A stretch of DNA of 64,000 nt from Henricia sp. BOLD:AAB3569 (Eukaryota > Echinodermata > Asteroidea > Spinulosida > Echinasteridae), in the NCBI GenBank assembly GCA_037783545.1, contig JBBELK010000308.1, positions 2,542,001 through 2,606,000 on the forward strand. Direction: 5' to 3'. Below the pieces are notes generated by a model. The model did no database searches and had not been told where the DNA came from. It worked only from the letters and a program-made list of their open reading frames with translations. The first letter of the stretch is position 1. Each line of letters begins with the position of its first letter. The translations under genes were made by a program, and so were the position numbers. Below are positions 12,285 to 23,389 of the stretch, one piece after another.

Positions 12285-12545
12285 CTCTGGAATCGATTAT
12301 AATCGATTCCAAGTTTAAAATTAGAATCGCGATTTCGTAATTTGGAGGAATCGATTCCCACTATCTGATTCCAGGAAGTAACCGGTGATTCTGAATGTTA
12401 ATAGATGCAGAAATTACAAAATGGCTGCAGTGTTTGCGAGATATTCTTTCTAATTTTAGTGTCAACTTTTGTTTTCAAAATGGAATCGATTCCCGATTCT
12501 GTAATTGAAATAGGAATCGATTCCGAAATGTCGGAATCGATACTA
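12285..12545 (+). repeat. GGAATCGATTCC-rich repeat, copy 1
   Basis: Six or so AATCGATT / GGAATCGATTCC palindromes within 260 bp. The first half matches 43610-43720. Confidence 0.65.
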
Positions 12546-12639
12546 AAGTGAAAGAGTCGCCATTTGTGTGTTGCCATGGTTAGTGGGTCTATATAAAACC
12601 ATTAAACTGTTTTCCTGCACTTGATTGCGAATGTGAATC

Positions 12640-12830
12640 AGGTTGTAGCGATTCTTTCCCCGCCTTCCACCTCTGTGGCCCTGGTTCGAATCCCATCCGG
12701 GTCAGTATGTGGGATTTGATTCTCAGTCCCTGCTTGATTCCGTGGGTTTCACTGAGAATTTTATCCTGTCCTCTCGCATGCACTTCGTGGCCAAGCTTAA
12801 GAACGTCTCAGGTGGCTACAGGGCAACGAC
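12640..12830 (+). mobile_element. Diverged tRNA-derived SINE in the intron
   Basis: CTGGTTCGAATCCCATCC is a B box; the body (GATTCTCAGTCCCTGCTTGATTCCGTGGG) aligns with the full-length SINEs but is much more diverged. It lies antisense to the peptide gene. Confidence 0.6.
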
Positions 12831-13679
12831 TTAACAGTCGGCTAATCTCAGCAACCAGCAGCCGATTTATCTCAGCAACCAGCGCAATAATTTATGGCGT
12901 AAGTGGACTTGCGCAATTGCGTAAAGTTTCGTGAAATCGGCTGCGCAGATCCCTTTAGGATCATACGAAAGAAGAAGACTGTATACGGATGTTTCAGATT
13001 ACCGGCGAATGTTTAGACCCAATTACCACAGCAACTGACGTCACACTTTAGTAGTCCATATTGCATGATCCTCCCGGCAAAGTCGTGTATTTGGCCCATA
13101 ATGCATCATTAGCCGATGTTTTGAAAAAGAAATCGGGTCGAACAACTGAAAGGCTCTCCACAATACCTCGACCGTCTAGCCCGACTGTTTTGTTACGACC
13201 TAATAAATGTCCCCTTTCAATATGACAAGCCCTAATTTTCCACATATTTATCTTATTCGCTTTTAAAGAGAAACAACAGCCCCAACCTTGAACTACGCGT
13301 TGGTAAATATTTTCATTTCTAATCATAAAAACAGGCGCATTTACAAATGAAATTGTGTGACAACTGAGGAATTCCGAGCGACGTTAAAAGCGCGCCCTTG
13401 GCACTGACATGGAACCGCATCAATGCAACGACTTCCGAATTCCGGTATTTATGTTTTAGAATGTGGAAGCTATTTTGAAGGACCGTGAAATTTGATTTTT
13501 TTATTAGCGTGTCTTTAAAAATACGCTTAGAATTTAAAGACTTTTTATACACACCTTATACAGCATTGTTTGGCATCCGCATGACTCGTTTAGATATATC
13601 GTAAATTTTCTAACAGTGAATGCGTTTTTATAGCCTTTTCCTAAATGCATTTTAACACGCGTGTCTAAAAATGAAAGGC

Positions 13680-13920
13680 CAATATATCATTTGCAATGAT
13701 CCGAAATTTTACTTCATGCGTTGACAAGAAAACAATTCTAGAAGTGTTGACTCAACAGCAATTGTATAACAAACACCACATGAATTTAATTCTTTCAAAG
13801 ATGGTACTTTTTTCTGAGAAATTATAGCAACTGAAATGCGCGCACATTTTTTCACCCTAAACTTAACACAAAAACCATTCATGGATTTTTAATGTTTGTG
13901 AAGCATGGATGCATCTTCGT
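13680..13920 (+). repeat. Dispersed element (ATGACCCAAAATTTTACTTCA family), copy 1
   Basis: TTTGCAATGATCCGAAATTTTACTTCATGCGTTGACAAG and the later ACACAAAAACCATTCATGGAT are shared with 19822-20066 and 22690-22930. Confidence 0.6.
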
Positions 13921-14699
13921 ATCTATTTCTTTGTGTAATCGAAACTTTGTGTACTTTTTTTTTAATTCCGAGATACTTAACTCATACGACTGTGTAATGT
14001 CTTTGTCTGTAATGCTTGGCAAATATCCAAAAGTTTCTTCACAAAAACCGCGTAATATTTATAAAGGGAGTCAACGCACTAATTCAAAGAACCTATAATG
14101 AAATTAGTTCATGCGCAACAAAGAAAGTTTCAGGTATAATTTGTATCCCACAGGATTATAAACTGCCCGCGTCCCCAATAAATACAAAGGTGTTTTTGTG
14201 GTCAGGGCACGAAGGAAAAAAAATTCATTACATGTTTTCATCGGAAATTTGGCCTTTAATTTTGTGCTGAAAAGACTTCTTATTCAAGTTTCTCCAAAAC
14301 CTATGTGCCTGCGGCCTTTTGTTTGGCGTATTTATAGTCAGTCCTCTTGTAAAATTAAAATACAAAATAGTCTTTGAGAAGATGCCGCGGTTGACATAAT
14401 TTAGCTCCAAATTAAATGAAACAAGTGACCAAATTGTGTATGTACAGTACTTGCCTTTTCATATACTAAACAAAACCAGGTCGCAATACTCTCGCTGCGA
14501 GCATCTGAGCTCTACTTTTACTTCCTACTTTATTGGACCAGATTCGACCGTATATTTTTTCGCTCAGCCCGCCAGTTTTTGTCGATAAGAATCTGTCAGG
14601 GCTACTGTCTCTGTCAACTAATTAAGTTTGATCCATCAATGAAGTTGGGGCTTGGTTCATTGAATGGGCGCATCCTGTGGTAGTCTGTGTCAAGTTGTG

Positions 14700-15186
14700 A
14701 CGTCACAGCGTCGCCCCTGGTTACGCAAAAGCGCGGGAGATCGTCTATTTCTGTATGTGTCTCCAATCTTTCCCGCGTTTATAGGTTATTGCGCATTATT
14801 TGGAGCATTCAGCGAAACTTCAATAATATAAAGGCGTTGTTGATACAACATTCCGCTTATAACAAGGACAATTCGAGGTCCCAATTATTAGCCTTTTTCG
14901 TGTCTCACATGATTAGCGTCTGGTATACTGACGTACTTTCCTTCACATGCACACTTAGTATCTAAATTGTTGTTGATATATGGTGCACGCGGCAGATGTG
15001 CGGTACAGAATCAATACCGTGTTCACCGTTTGAGTGAATGGCACAAAGCAACCAGACTGTTCGTTGCTTGGCAATGGCGTGCACCACGTAGCAACAACAG
15101 CGTAGTATGTGATTTTCTAAACTGCACCCCATTTGAAAGTGAAGAATTTGGGGCGCAAGCCTTTATGCAAATGTTACACGCAAAAG
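14700..15186 (+). repeat. Dispersed repeat (CACCACGTAGCAACAA family), copy 1
   Basis: TGGTGCACGCGGCAGATGTG, AAAGCAACCAGACTGTTCG and CATTTGAAAGTGAAGAATT are shared with 21555-21850 (inverted) and 39960-40275. Confidence 0.7.
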
Positions 15187-15312
15187 GCGAATTCATTTTA
15201 AATTCATTTTTAATTCATTTTTAATTCATTTTTAATTCATTTTTAATTCATTTTTAATTCATTTTTAATTCATTTTTAATTCATTTTTAATTCATTTTTA
15301 ATTCATTTAAAT
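15187..15312. repeat. 11-bp tandem repeat ATTCATTTTTA
   Basis: About eleven nearly perfect head-to-tail copies, immediately after a dispersed repeat in the intron. Confidence 0.95.
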
Positions 15313-17084
15313 TTTAAGTTTAGGCAAAACGAACATGCGGACTAAATTTGTTAAATATATATTTCCTAAATAATATTTACTATATTCGTACATGCATCCA
15401 TCCAATACAGGCGGTATTATTTCTTCGAAACACTTTGCTCACTTTTAATTAAATCAAACTTGAAATGCACCCAGTGAAATTCCCTTAATTAATATCAATA
15501 AATGAATAGATTTCCTCAGCTATATTGCAGCAGCTTTTTTGAAGAAAGTTATAGGCCTTCACAGCGCTTTATACGATACAAATAAATAAACCCCATGGAC
15601 GCTAATTCGCACTGATATTTCGGGTCAGTGTGCTTTAAAGGAAATTATTCTGGAGATTGAAACATCGATCGTCCTTGGCTATTTTTGCTTGGGCCTATAG
15701 TATTTCTTATGACGTCATCTAAATTGGTGTTTGTTTACGAGATGCATGTCTTCTAGATGATGTTCGATTGGATAAAGCAATAGCGCGTTCGGTATATACC
15801 GGTACTGAATTTAATGGTTAAATTGCGTACAAACAAAAACCTCATTAAACACCACTATCCTTTGCAATGACCCAACTGTTAATGAACGAGTAGACTAGGA
15901 AACCTTCCTTAAAGTAAAGATTGAATTGGTAGCAACTATCCAATGAAATGTTTCCGCCCGAGATATATAGTTTCACCGCAGAAAACAATCCATGAAGATG
16001 AAATTATTTAGATTGTTTGCAAACGATTTACTTAGTTGGTTCGCATCTGGGCGGTCCCAATGATGGGCGCTGTGAACAGGTTGCACGATTTCCGTATGCA
16101 TAGAAGCAGATAGGCTAGTTGTGCGTGTGCACCAAAGAGTTATACATGTATATAGAAAACTAGAGTGCGCACTCCCAATACACGATGTGCAGATATGGAC
16201 GTCGCCATTTTGGCTTAACCAGTATGAAGCGAGCCATATAGTGAAAATATTGTTGCAAAAATATCTTGCAACAATTTCAGTTTATCGCTTTCACGTAGGC
16301 CTACAAGTGGTACGTTGCTAGTTGCACGGCAAGCATTGCCCGACAAATTGCCAGACAAAATCAACATCCCATCCGCTGCTATATTCCCTTCAAATCTAAG
16401 CTCTTGACATATTATTGGATCGTAAAACTTGCCCCAGGCAAAACAATCTGTAGGGGGTGAGTTCCCTTTAATGAATGACTGCGCACTGTCAATAACACGC
16501 GGACAAACAAAACCGCCGCACGCGCGACCGATTAACATTCCTTCGTATATCTTCCGCGCCTGCATGACATTCCATTCTATTATCCACCTGTAGAGGCGCG
16601 CGTCCTTAACGCGGTAATTAATGAGGTATGCGGGATTTAAAGGCGTATCCGGGGTCACTCTAAATCTCCTCAAAAATGCACCAACTATTGAAGCGAGGGA
16701 ACTTCACGGCCGTCTCACGCACGGTTGATTTTCCTCTTTACTGGGCGCGCTGTAATTCCCGATTAAATTAATTACCGAGTGCTTTTAAACTTGTCCTTCG
16801 CAATACTTTCCCAGGCCCGTGATTTTTCGTGCCTTTCACAGTTCGTAGTGTGCAGTATTGTGCGCTGTGATATTGAAGTTCGATGGCCGAAATTAACTCG
16901 TTTTTCTATGTAGTTAAATGCCAGTGGTTAATCAAGAATTGTTTGTAGTGGTTAATCAAGTATTTCAGCACTTTTCAATCATCCTACTACATTGTTCTCT
17001 ATACAAAGCATTTTGACCTAATGTGGACATCTAAATGACGACTTTCGTGTTAAACATGGGATGAGAAAAAAATTATTACATCAT

Positions 17085-17150
17085 CGTGATTTGAACTAGA
17101 GACCTCTGACACATGGACAGATGCTCTTCCAACTAAACTATAGGGAACAG
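17085..17150 (-). pseudogene. tRNA-like SINE head
   Basis: On the minus strand TAGTTGGAAGAGCATCTGTCC and then CTAGTTCAAATCAC give A- and B-box-like motifs. No complete cloverleaf. Confidence 0.35.
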
Positions 17151-17523
17151 TGGTACTCTCTAAAAAATTCCCTAAGAACCCAACTTTTTTCTTGGTTTTG
17201 TGTGCATGCTCAACTAAGCAAATATAAAAAAAAAATTATCCGGTAAATTTCTGTAAGACTATATTATGTCATTTATTACATTTGGGGGGAAATCAACTAC
17301 GAAGTCTGTATTTGACGACATCACGGAAGAAAGAAGATCCTGCAATGGAATAGACGTCCTTCCGTTGTTGGTGCAAATAATGTTTTCCTATCGCGGTTTT
17401 CCGTTCGTGAAAGTGTCGGTCCTATAAATATAATTTTGACAATTTCCTGAAAATGAGAATATTATCTATACGATTCAAAAGACGAAACAAATTACACTCT
17501 GACCGATAGACCGTGGATGCTGA

Positions 17524-17650
17524 CCATATCGAATATCCGCCATTTCGTGGGGCACCTCTTGTTGCTTAACCGTTCAACGATGGAAGCACAATATGTCCTC
17601 AAGGAACAAATTAAAAAACTGCCCCACGAAATGGCGGCTATTCGATATGG
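17524..17650 (+). mobile_element. Hairpin element (GCCATTTCGTGGGG), copy 1
   Basis: Arms CCATATCGAATATCCGCCAT and ATGGCGGCTATTCGATATGG. The loop carries CCGTTCAACGATGGAAGCAC. In the intron of the peptide gene. Confidence 0.88.
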
Positions 17651-17664
17651 GGCCATTTCTTTGC

Positions 17665-17847
17665 TTTATAAAAATGGGTTAGCAGTCAAAATATTATGTG
17701 ATGTGTATTTCAATTTACTGGTGTACTGCTATTCTTGCTAAAAACATAAGTTGACATACAATTTTGACTAATAATCCATTTTTATATAGCAAACAAATTT
17801 TGGATTAGGCAATTTATTTTGCTAAACAGCTTTATGAAATTGGCCCA
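17665..17847. mobile_element. TGCTAAACAGCTTTATGAAAT element, partial
   Basis: Right end TGCTAAACAGCTTTATGAAATTGGCCC present; shares ACATAAGTTGACATACAATT with the fuller copy at 51279-51516. Left end missing. Confidence 0.65.
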
Positions 17848-17919
17848 TGGTCTACTGTATCGATCAGTAACGTGTATGAACACTTCTTGTGGCAAAGCTG
17901 ATTGCGCTAGCCTTCGTAA

Positions 17920-18260
17920 GAGCCGCTAAGGCAGGGTGCGCCACTCCGCCTGATGTGTCTTCATGAGCTCTTGTACTATCGGGGCTGTTTTGGAGACGTG
18001 CCTCCCAACAAAATGGTTTTTTAGAGTCCTCAACTGCAGGATTCTCCCATGCAGAAACAGAAAATGTAACATTTCAATGTTGTGGAAATTACTTTGTTCG
18101 AGGAGGTCCACTAGGAACTAGACGAAATCACTGAAGCAGAAAAGTCTTAATAAGCGATTCACAAGTGATTGGTCAATCGGTGCATTGTTATCCTTAAGTT
18201 AACTAACAAACTTATGTTCTTATGTTCTGATTTGATATTTTAAGAAAATTACGTTTCGTT
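17920..18260 (+). repeat. Dispersed repeat (AAGAGCCGC.AGGCAGGGTG), copy 1
   Basis: TAAGAGCCGCTAAGGCAGGGTG and a later CAATCGGTGCATTGTTATC...GGGAGAGTATAA segment are shared with 55180-55360. A palindrome-like insert lies between them. Confidence 0.55.
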
Positions 18261-18487
18261 TCGGGAGAGTATAATACTTGAACTTTTTAGCATTATCGTT
18301 TGCTCTGTAGTTTGTGCTGGTATAGCACCGTGACTATAGCCTATGAAAATTGTCAGTGCTACCAATTTTGAAAGGAAAAATCCCTTTTTAAAATTATGTC
18401 AATGAACATAATTCTGAACAGTTGTATATCCGCACGTGGCAAAAGTTTTGTTTTCATAAAGAAACTTGAGAAATGAATGCCATTGCT

Positions 18488-18556
18488 GTTCATAGTGGTT
18501 AGAGCATCTGTCCGGCGTGTCGGAGGTTTCGGGTTCAATTCATGATAAGAAACATT
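18488..18556 (+). pseudogene. tRNA-like SINE head
   Basis: TAGTGGTTAGAGCATCTGTCC followed by GGGTTCAATTC, the A and B box arrangement, without closing stems. Antisense to the gene, just inside its intron near the donor. Confidence 0.4.
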
Positions 18557-18591
18557 TTCCCTTATTTTATATAAAGACGTATGACTCTTAC

Positions 18592-18967
18592 CTGATCTTT
18601 TATTAACAGGTTTCTTTCTCGACCAACTCTCGTCGCGGAGCTTCGTAAGCCTACAAAGTACCTGGGTCTCCACCGATTGCGTGAGGGAGCACAAACTCCG
18701 GAGGTCCGCGTCCTGCCAGGGCGTGGAGTCATCCTCGGCCGTCCTCTGGGCGAAGTCATCAGTCGGTACGTAGTCCATCATGAGGGCCGCCGCGGCCGCG
18801 GCCGGTCTGGCGTCCCCGTATCTCGTCGTCAGGAGTAGAACGAGTACGGTGGTTTGTATGGCGAGTCTGGCGGCCCATGGTCCCCGGGGCCACGGGCTTG
18901 GGGCGACTCCGGCCCCGCCCGCTGCTGTGAGCTGTTGCCGGTGATACAGTCGCACCGCACTTGGCAT
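18592..18967 (-). CDS. First coding exon, secreted peptide precursor (signal peptide and pro-region)
   Basis: Encodes residues 1-125 plus one base. The ATG is chosen because a stop (TAA) lies five codons upstream in frame; a 5' UTR exon may exist further up. An arginine-containing n-region of about 34 residues is followed by a hydrophobic core at 35-48 (LAIQTTVLVLLLTT) and a small-residue stretch ARPAAAAAA at 53-61, which fits a signal peptide or signal anchor cleaved near the Ala run. The acidic pro-region has two cysteines (C93, C105) and ends in a basic stretch RKKPVNKRS, where KR at 123-124 is a likely prohormone convertase site. The exon is strikingly CpG-rich against the AT-rich surroundings, as expected for a 5' exon near a promoter. 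The donor GTAAGAG matches consensus. No family recognised with certainty. Confidence 0.6.
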
Positions 18968-19685
18968 TCTGTCGAGTCGTTAATAACAGACACACCAGAC
19001 TTATAACAATGTATCGATTTGATTCTGAAGCAGGCTTGAGCACAAACACAACTTGGCCTTAATTCAAAGATTCGCTCTGGTCGCTACAATGACAATTTCT
19101 GGTGTAATTCCGCTCGAAGCTTGTCAGTGAAATTTATGGAAGTATTATATCCTTTTCCGATGTATGAGCGCATGATTTGAAGATCACTAGCGAAAGTAAT
19201 TCTGTCTATGCGCGCGCTACATACCGCCGATCCATTTTATCACCTGAAATACGCACATGCACACGCGGGGCGGAGATTGTACACATACCACGACGCGCTT
19301 TCTGCGCATGTGCGGATATGGTCGATCTAGCTCTTGTCCAATCAAATTGCCCGTGCGATTCGGTGATAAGAATATTTGTAACAACTTCCGTGTGTAGGCG
19401 CGAATTCTGTCAAATAAAACGGATTCAACTTCTTTTAGGTCACGGCAAGGAAAAAGTTGTTAAAAACACACTCAACCATGAGAAAGGAATGCGGAGACAT
19501 AAGACTGTAGGTGCCAAACACTAAGTGGTACTGGAATTCGTGCTGCCTAAAAATACCAAAGTGTTGAAACGTATCTGCCGAATTTCGTAAGATTTTTCGT
19601 CTTATTAACTGCGCCATAAAAGTGGATGGTGTTAAGAAGGGAATTTCGAGGAGGACGTACGTTGGCGGTGCCACATAAAAATGCC
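18968..19685. other. Upstream flank of the peptide gene
   Basis: Should hold the promoter or a 5' UTR exon on the minus strand. No TATA box or second exon could be fixed. GTCTATGCGCGCGCTAC and TGCGCATGTGCG stretches are CpG-bearing. Confidence 0.3.
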
Positions 19686-19825
19686 TTAAAGGCACAGGCT
19701 CGTCAGCAATGTGCGCGCGCCAAGTTCGTGCCACGAAATACGCCGATACGTAGCAAAGGCTGGGAGCTGAGTTTTCGTGGCACGAATTTGTCGCGCGCGC
19801 ATTGCTGACGAGCCTGTGCCTTTAA
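19686..19825. mobile_element. TTAA hairpin element, copy D
   Basis: Palindrome with TTAA ends. Its right TTAA is also the terminal TTAA of the adjacent element at 19822-20066, as with copy A. Confidence 0.9.
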
Positions 19826-20066
19826 AGCCCTATTACATCATTTTGGAGTTACCCAAAATGTTACTTCACGAGTTGACAAGCAAAACCCGAACTAAAAGTG
19901 TTGATAGCAATGGTAACAAACACCACTTGATTTATCTCCGTGTAAAATTTTATTTTTGTGGGAGAAATTTCCAACTGAAGGCGATTCTTTGCAGACAATT
20001 TATTTACCATTAATTCAACACAAAAAACATGCATGGATTATTCAAGTTTTCTGAAGTATTACTGCA
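19822..20066 (+). repeat. Dispersed element (ATGACCCAAAATTTTACTTCA family), copy 2
   Basis: Starts at a TTAA (TTAAAGCCCTATTACATC) shared with hairpin copy D. ACTAAAAGTGTTGATAGCAA and AAACATGCATGGATTATTC match copy 3. Confidence 0.65.
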
Positions 20067-20069
20067 TCT

Positions 20070-20316
20070 ATTGACCCCTTTCCAATGATGTCATTTTGGG
20101 AGTCAAATAATGCCGCGTCATTGTGGAAGCAATATGCGTGCGCGTTGTGCGTGTCTATAGCACGCGTAACGCGCTATACTAAGGCTCCCATTGGTGAATT
20201 AAACCGCGTTACGCCCATCAGAGATGCACACAACGCGCACGCACATCGTTTCCACAATGACTCAGCATTATTTGACTCCCAAAATGGCGTATTCGCACAT
20301 GTTCGAAAGGGTCAAT
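20070..20316. mobile_element. Palindromic element (TTGACCCCTTTC), copy 1
   Basis: Long palindrome: ATTGACCCCTTTCC ... TTTTGGGAGTCAAATAATGC on the left, GCATTATTTGACTCCCAAAA ... CGAAAGGGTCAAT on the right, with GCGCGTTGTG blocks inside. Confidence 0.88.
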
Positions 20317-20611
20317 GGCTGAAATTTCTACAAGGTAGTTTATCAACATTATCCTTTATATCATGTATAATGCTGTACTTGCTGTTGTTCCTATTTTAAA
20401 ACTTGTTCAATCATGTAATATGCCTTTAAAACCGTATACCCATAGCAGCTGATTTCACGAAACCTTACGCAAGATTGCTACGTGCAAATTGCACAACAAA
20501 GACTATTTCACGAAGGTTATGTCATTTTCAAAAGTTGCGCAAGCCATATAGGCACTTCTCTGTGAAATTGACAACGCGGTTGCCGTCACGGTGCTGAAAT
20601 TTCATCGCGCC

Positions 20612-20760
20612 GTTTTGGCGACCATAACCAGAAACATTTTTCTGACGTAACTGCATGCGGATTCAACCAATGGCCGGCTTTGGTCGTCGGCAACCGAAGC
20701 CGTTCATTGGTTTGAGTCAGTAACTACGTCAGAACATGTTTCTGGTTGTGGTCGCGAAAA
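20612..20760. mobile_element. Short TIR element (CGACCATAACCAGAAACAT)
   Basis: CGACCATAACCAGAAACATT near the left and ATGTTTCTGGTTGTGGTCGCG at the right form about 40-bp inverted arms including the TGACGTA segment. Confidence 0.8.
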
Positions 20761-21279
20761 TAGGCTTCTGGATGCTGAGCCATATACGCCTTTTTAGCCT
20801 ACGCAAACTATATACAATGGGCCCTACATGCAGAACATAAAATCTATTAAGTAAATGCACGTTGGTTCGTCAAGTTGATGTACATGGACACCTCCGAAAA
20901 CTAACAAAATTCTAGGATGCTTTACTGTGCACCGGGTCTTGCACTCGAGCTACTCTCTTTCAACCGCACACTCGACTCACGGAGCCTTTTTCACAATATC
21001 ACGGTAGTCGAGGCCCAAGTATACCCGCGCTTTCTTACAAATTGAATTATTCGTAGGAGGCAGGGAGTGACGCTGCATATACTGCGCCGTGCAATCGCCC
21101 GTAATATTGGCGGGGCGAACCTTTATTATATCGCGATCTTATCTCCGGTTTTCAACCGCGGAATCGACCCGGCTGCCGTGCTGGATTTACCTTGGGCCAA
21201 AAAGCGCATGCGCGTGGGTGAAGTAGTCGCTCTCTAGTCCATTTGTAATCCAAATCACCCAGCACAAGACCCACGGGCC
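20761..21279. other. No recognised feature
   Basis: CpG-bearing but no exon or repeat partner found; GCGCATGCGCGTGG at 21205 is NRF1-like. Confidence 0.3.
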
Positions 21280-21550
21280 ACTCACGGTAAGGGCTGTCCA
21301 TTTATGAAAAACCCAGTCTCTCACACCGAAACAAGACCGAATTTTCCAGTCTCTTTACGATACGAGTGGGGCTGGGAGGGGTAACTAGTCCACATTGAGA
21401 CAACCAAGTTGCCTCTACCCCTGTTAAAAGCAAGCATGGTAAAGTGCCTAGCTCAAGGGCACACGTGTCAACCTGTCTTGGCCAGATTCGAACCCACAGT
21501 ATCTGGCATATAGGAAGTGGAGTTATGCACTAGACCACAACACACCACTA
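21280..21550 (-). mobile_element. CORE/MIR-like SINE
   Basis: On the minus strand a tRNA-like head (TGGTCTAGTGCATAACTCC, B box GGGTTCGAATC) is followed by GTGCCCTTGAGCTAGGCACTTTACC, similar to the conserved segment of MIR/CORE-type SINEs. The 3' boundary is uncertain. Confidence 0.55.
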
Positions 21551-21554
21551 AATC

Positions 21555-21850
21555 AGCTTTTGCGTGTAACATTTTGCATAACGGCTGACGCCCAGAATTC
21601 TTTACTTTCAAATAGAGGTGCAGTTTAAAAAATCACACCCTATGCCGTTGTTGCTACGTGGTGCACGCTTTTGCTTATAGCAACTGCAGCAGTCTGGTTG
21701 TCTTATGCCATTCTCCCCTACGGTGAACACGGTATTGATTCTGTACTTCACACATGCCGCGTGCACCACATAGCAACAAACGTTCAGTCTGGTCAAGTGG
21801 ATACTAAGTGTGCATTTGAAAGGAAGTACGTTTAATGTAAAACACGTAAA
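21555..21850 (-). repeat. Dispersed repeat (CACCACGTAGCAACAA family), copy 2
   Basis: Inverted copy: GTTGCTACGTGGTGCACGC, ACGGTGAACACGGTATTGATT, GCCGCGTGCACCACATAGC. The 136-codon minus frame over it is a shadow of the repeat. Confidence 0.7.
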
Positions 21851-22689
21851 AATAGTTGTTGGGAAAATTGGGCACGGGGTACCCACAGACCGCATATATC
21901 TGTAACTGTATACCCGTGCTGAAACCCCGGACGCTGTCCCAACGTCAGTTATATAGCGTGCACGGCTATCCGTGTTTCGATCCGTTCCAAGAAGGGGATT
22001 TCCAATAGGGCAAGGCATTCAAAACCGAGATTAATTTGGCCACTCCGGAAGGAAAGCCTGAAGTGCTTGTGTCCCAATTAACTCATGTCAATATAGCCTG
22101 ATTCCGGACACTTTTTCAATGGAACGAAAATTAAAACGAGATACCGGGTCACTGTTATCGTATTGTACAGTCCATTATCATTTGTAGATGAGTCTTTTTT
22201 TACGAATTCAAAGAACACATCATTACGTAGCTGAAGAGTAATGATGATAAACTGCCTTGTAGACATTTCAGCCACATAGATGCAGTAATATGGGCCTTCC
22301 ACGAGGTTGGGTACAAAAAGTGAGTAACATTCCAGCCCAGCTACTTTAGTAAGTATATTCAATTCATAAAAAAACACAATGTTGCACTACTGTAACAATA
22401 GAAGTATCACATTGTAACAAAACTACAGATCTCCAAAATGTACTCGTAGTGTTAAACATATGCGGTGCATGTCCATGTTGCGTACGTATAGACAAATATT
22501 TCATGATCTGTGAGAGATTGGTCAGTGAAAACAACATGATTATATTGGGACACCTGGTCATATTCAGTACAACAAATATTTCACCAGATAAATAATTCTC
22601 CAGTCTTTAAATAAAAAAACTTGTACCAATGCAACATGGACACCGCTTTTGTTATATTAGGCCTACCCAACCTCATGGAATGACCCATA
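21851..22689. other. No recognised feature
   Basis: A 99-codon minus frame (22078-22377) is unrecognised. Confidence 0.3.
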
Positions 22690-22930
22690 TACTTCAGAAA
22701 ACCTTAATCCATGCCTGGTTTTTGTGTTTTGTGTTAAGTGCATAAATGGTTTTTTAAAATCGTTTGCAAACGATTTTTAAAGCACCTTCAGTTAATTGGT
22801 AATTTCGTACACGGGAACAAAATCATGTGGTTTGTTACTATTGCTATCAACACTTTTAGTCGGGTTTTTCTTGTCGAATCATGAAATACAATTTTGGGTC
22901 ACTGCAAATGATGTAATGGGCCTTTAAGGC
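22690..22930 (-). repeat. Dispersed element (ATGACCCAAAATTTTACTTCA family), copy 3
   Basis: Inverted copy ending GATGTAATGGGCCTTTAA, i.e. the TTAA terminus. It includes a 22-bp perfect palindrome centred on TTTGCAAA (22756-22777). Confidence 0.65.
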
Positions 22931-23156
22931 CTTTGGAGCCTCCATGCGTCCACACAAAACTCCAAGTTTTAGCCAAGGAACTCCAAATTTTGGCAATCTA
23001 GTATATTACGCCCACCAGGTATATAACACTGTGTTTTGAGTGTTGTAAACGCCATTTTGTTTTGTCTCTAAACAAGTGCAGTCAAATTGGTTAAAACCCC
23101 ATTAAGAAACACCTGCCATTTTACGCGTGGATGTTTTCTGCTCGGAGGAAAATCGT

Positions 23157-23389
23157 TTAAAGCCGACCGTACATCTTGCGTTTCGTCCGTGATCCGATCA
23201 CGATATCGCATGTTGTGCAGTCGCATCACAATATATACAAGGTGTACGGGTTTGGCGATGCGTTCCGCGGATGGCGATGTGGTCACGATTTTGTGTACGT
23301 GTCCGTCGCAACGCATTCGCAGAATTTCGAGCATGCTCGAAATTTGGCGTGTCCGTGCAATCGCAACGGAGTCGGAACGCCGGCTTTAG
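23157..23389 (+). mobile_element. TIR element (AAAGCCGGCCGTACACCTTG), copy 1
   Basis: TTAAAGCCGACCGTACATCTTGCG at the left and CGGAACGCCGGCTTTA at the right. Interior ATTTCGAGCATGCTCGAAAT is a palindrome. Shared with 27536-27767. Confidence 0.82.

Larger units (their letters stand above)
10884..18591 (-). other. Intron of the peptide gene, repeat-filled
   Basis: Long intron between the two recognised exons. It carries dispersed repeats at 10975-11105 and 11120-11560, an AATCGATT-rich element at 12285-12545, a SINE at 12640-12830, a degenerate TIR-type element at 13680-13920, a repeat at 14700-15186, an 11-bp tandem array at 15187-15312, a hairpin element at 17524-17650 and another repeat at 17665-17847. 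A 152-codon minus-strand frame (16215-16673) inside it is unrecognised. Confidence 0.5.
10705..18967 (-). other. Two-exon gene model for a secreted peptide precursor
   Basis: Gene span on the minus strand, made of exon 18592-18967, intron 10884-18591 and terminal exon 10705-10883. The donor reads CAG|GTAAGAG and the acceptor is TACAG after a pyrimidine-rich run. The upstream exon ends one base into a codon and the downstream exon opens with two bases that complete it as Asp, so phases match exactly and the joined frame is 184 codons. AATAAA signals lie about 90-110 nt past the stop. Extra symmetric exons inside the intron cannot be excluded. The intron holds a SINE, several TIR elements and an 11-bp tandem repeat. 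Splice logic is seen; the joining of these two exons is inference. Confidence 0.6.

Noticed and set aside
15187..15312. CRISPR-like array
   Set aside because: Units are contiguous with no spacers and the DNA is animal.
16215..16673. 152-codon minus frame as an internal exon of the peptide gene
   Set aside because: No acceptor and donor pair in phase 1 was found that would keep the joined frame, and nothing in it resembles a peptide pro-region.
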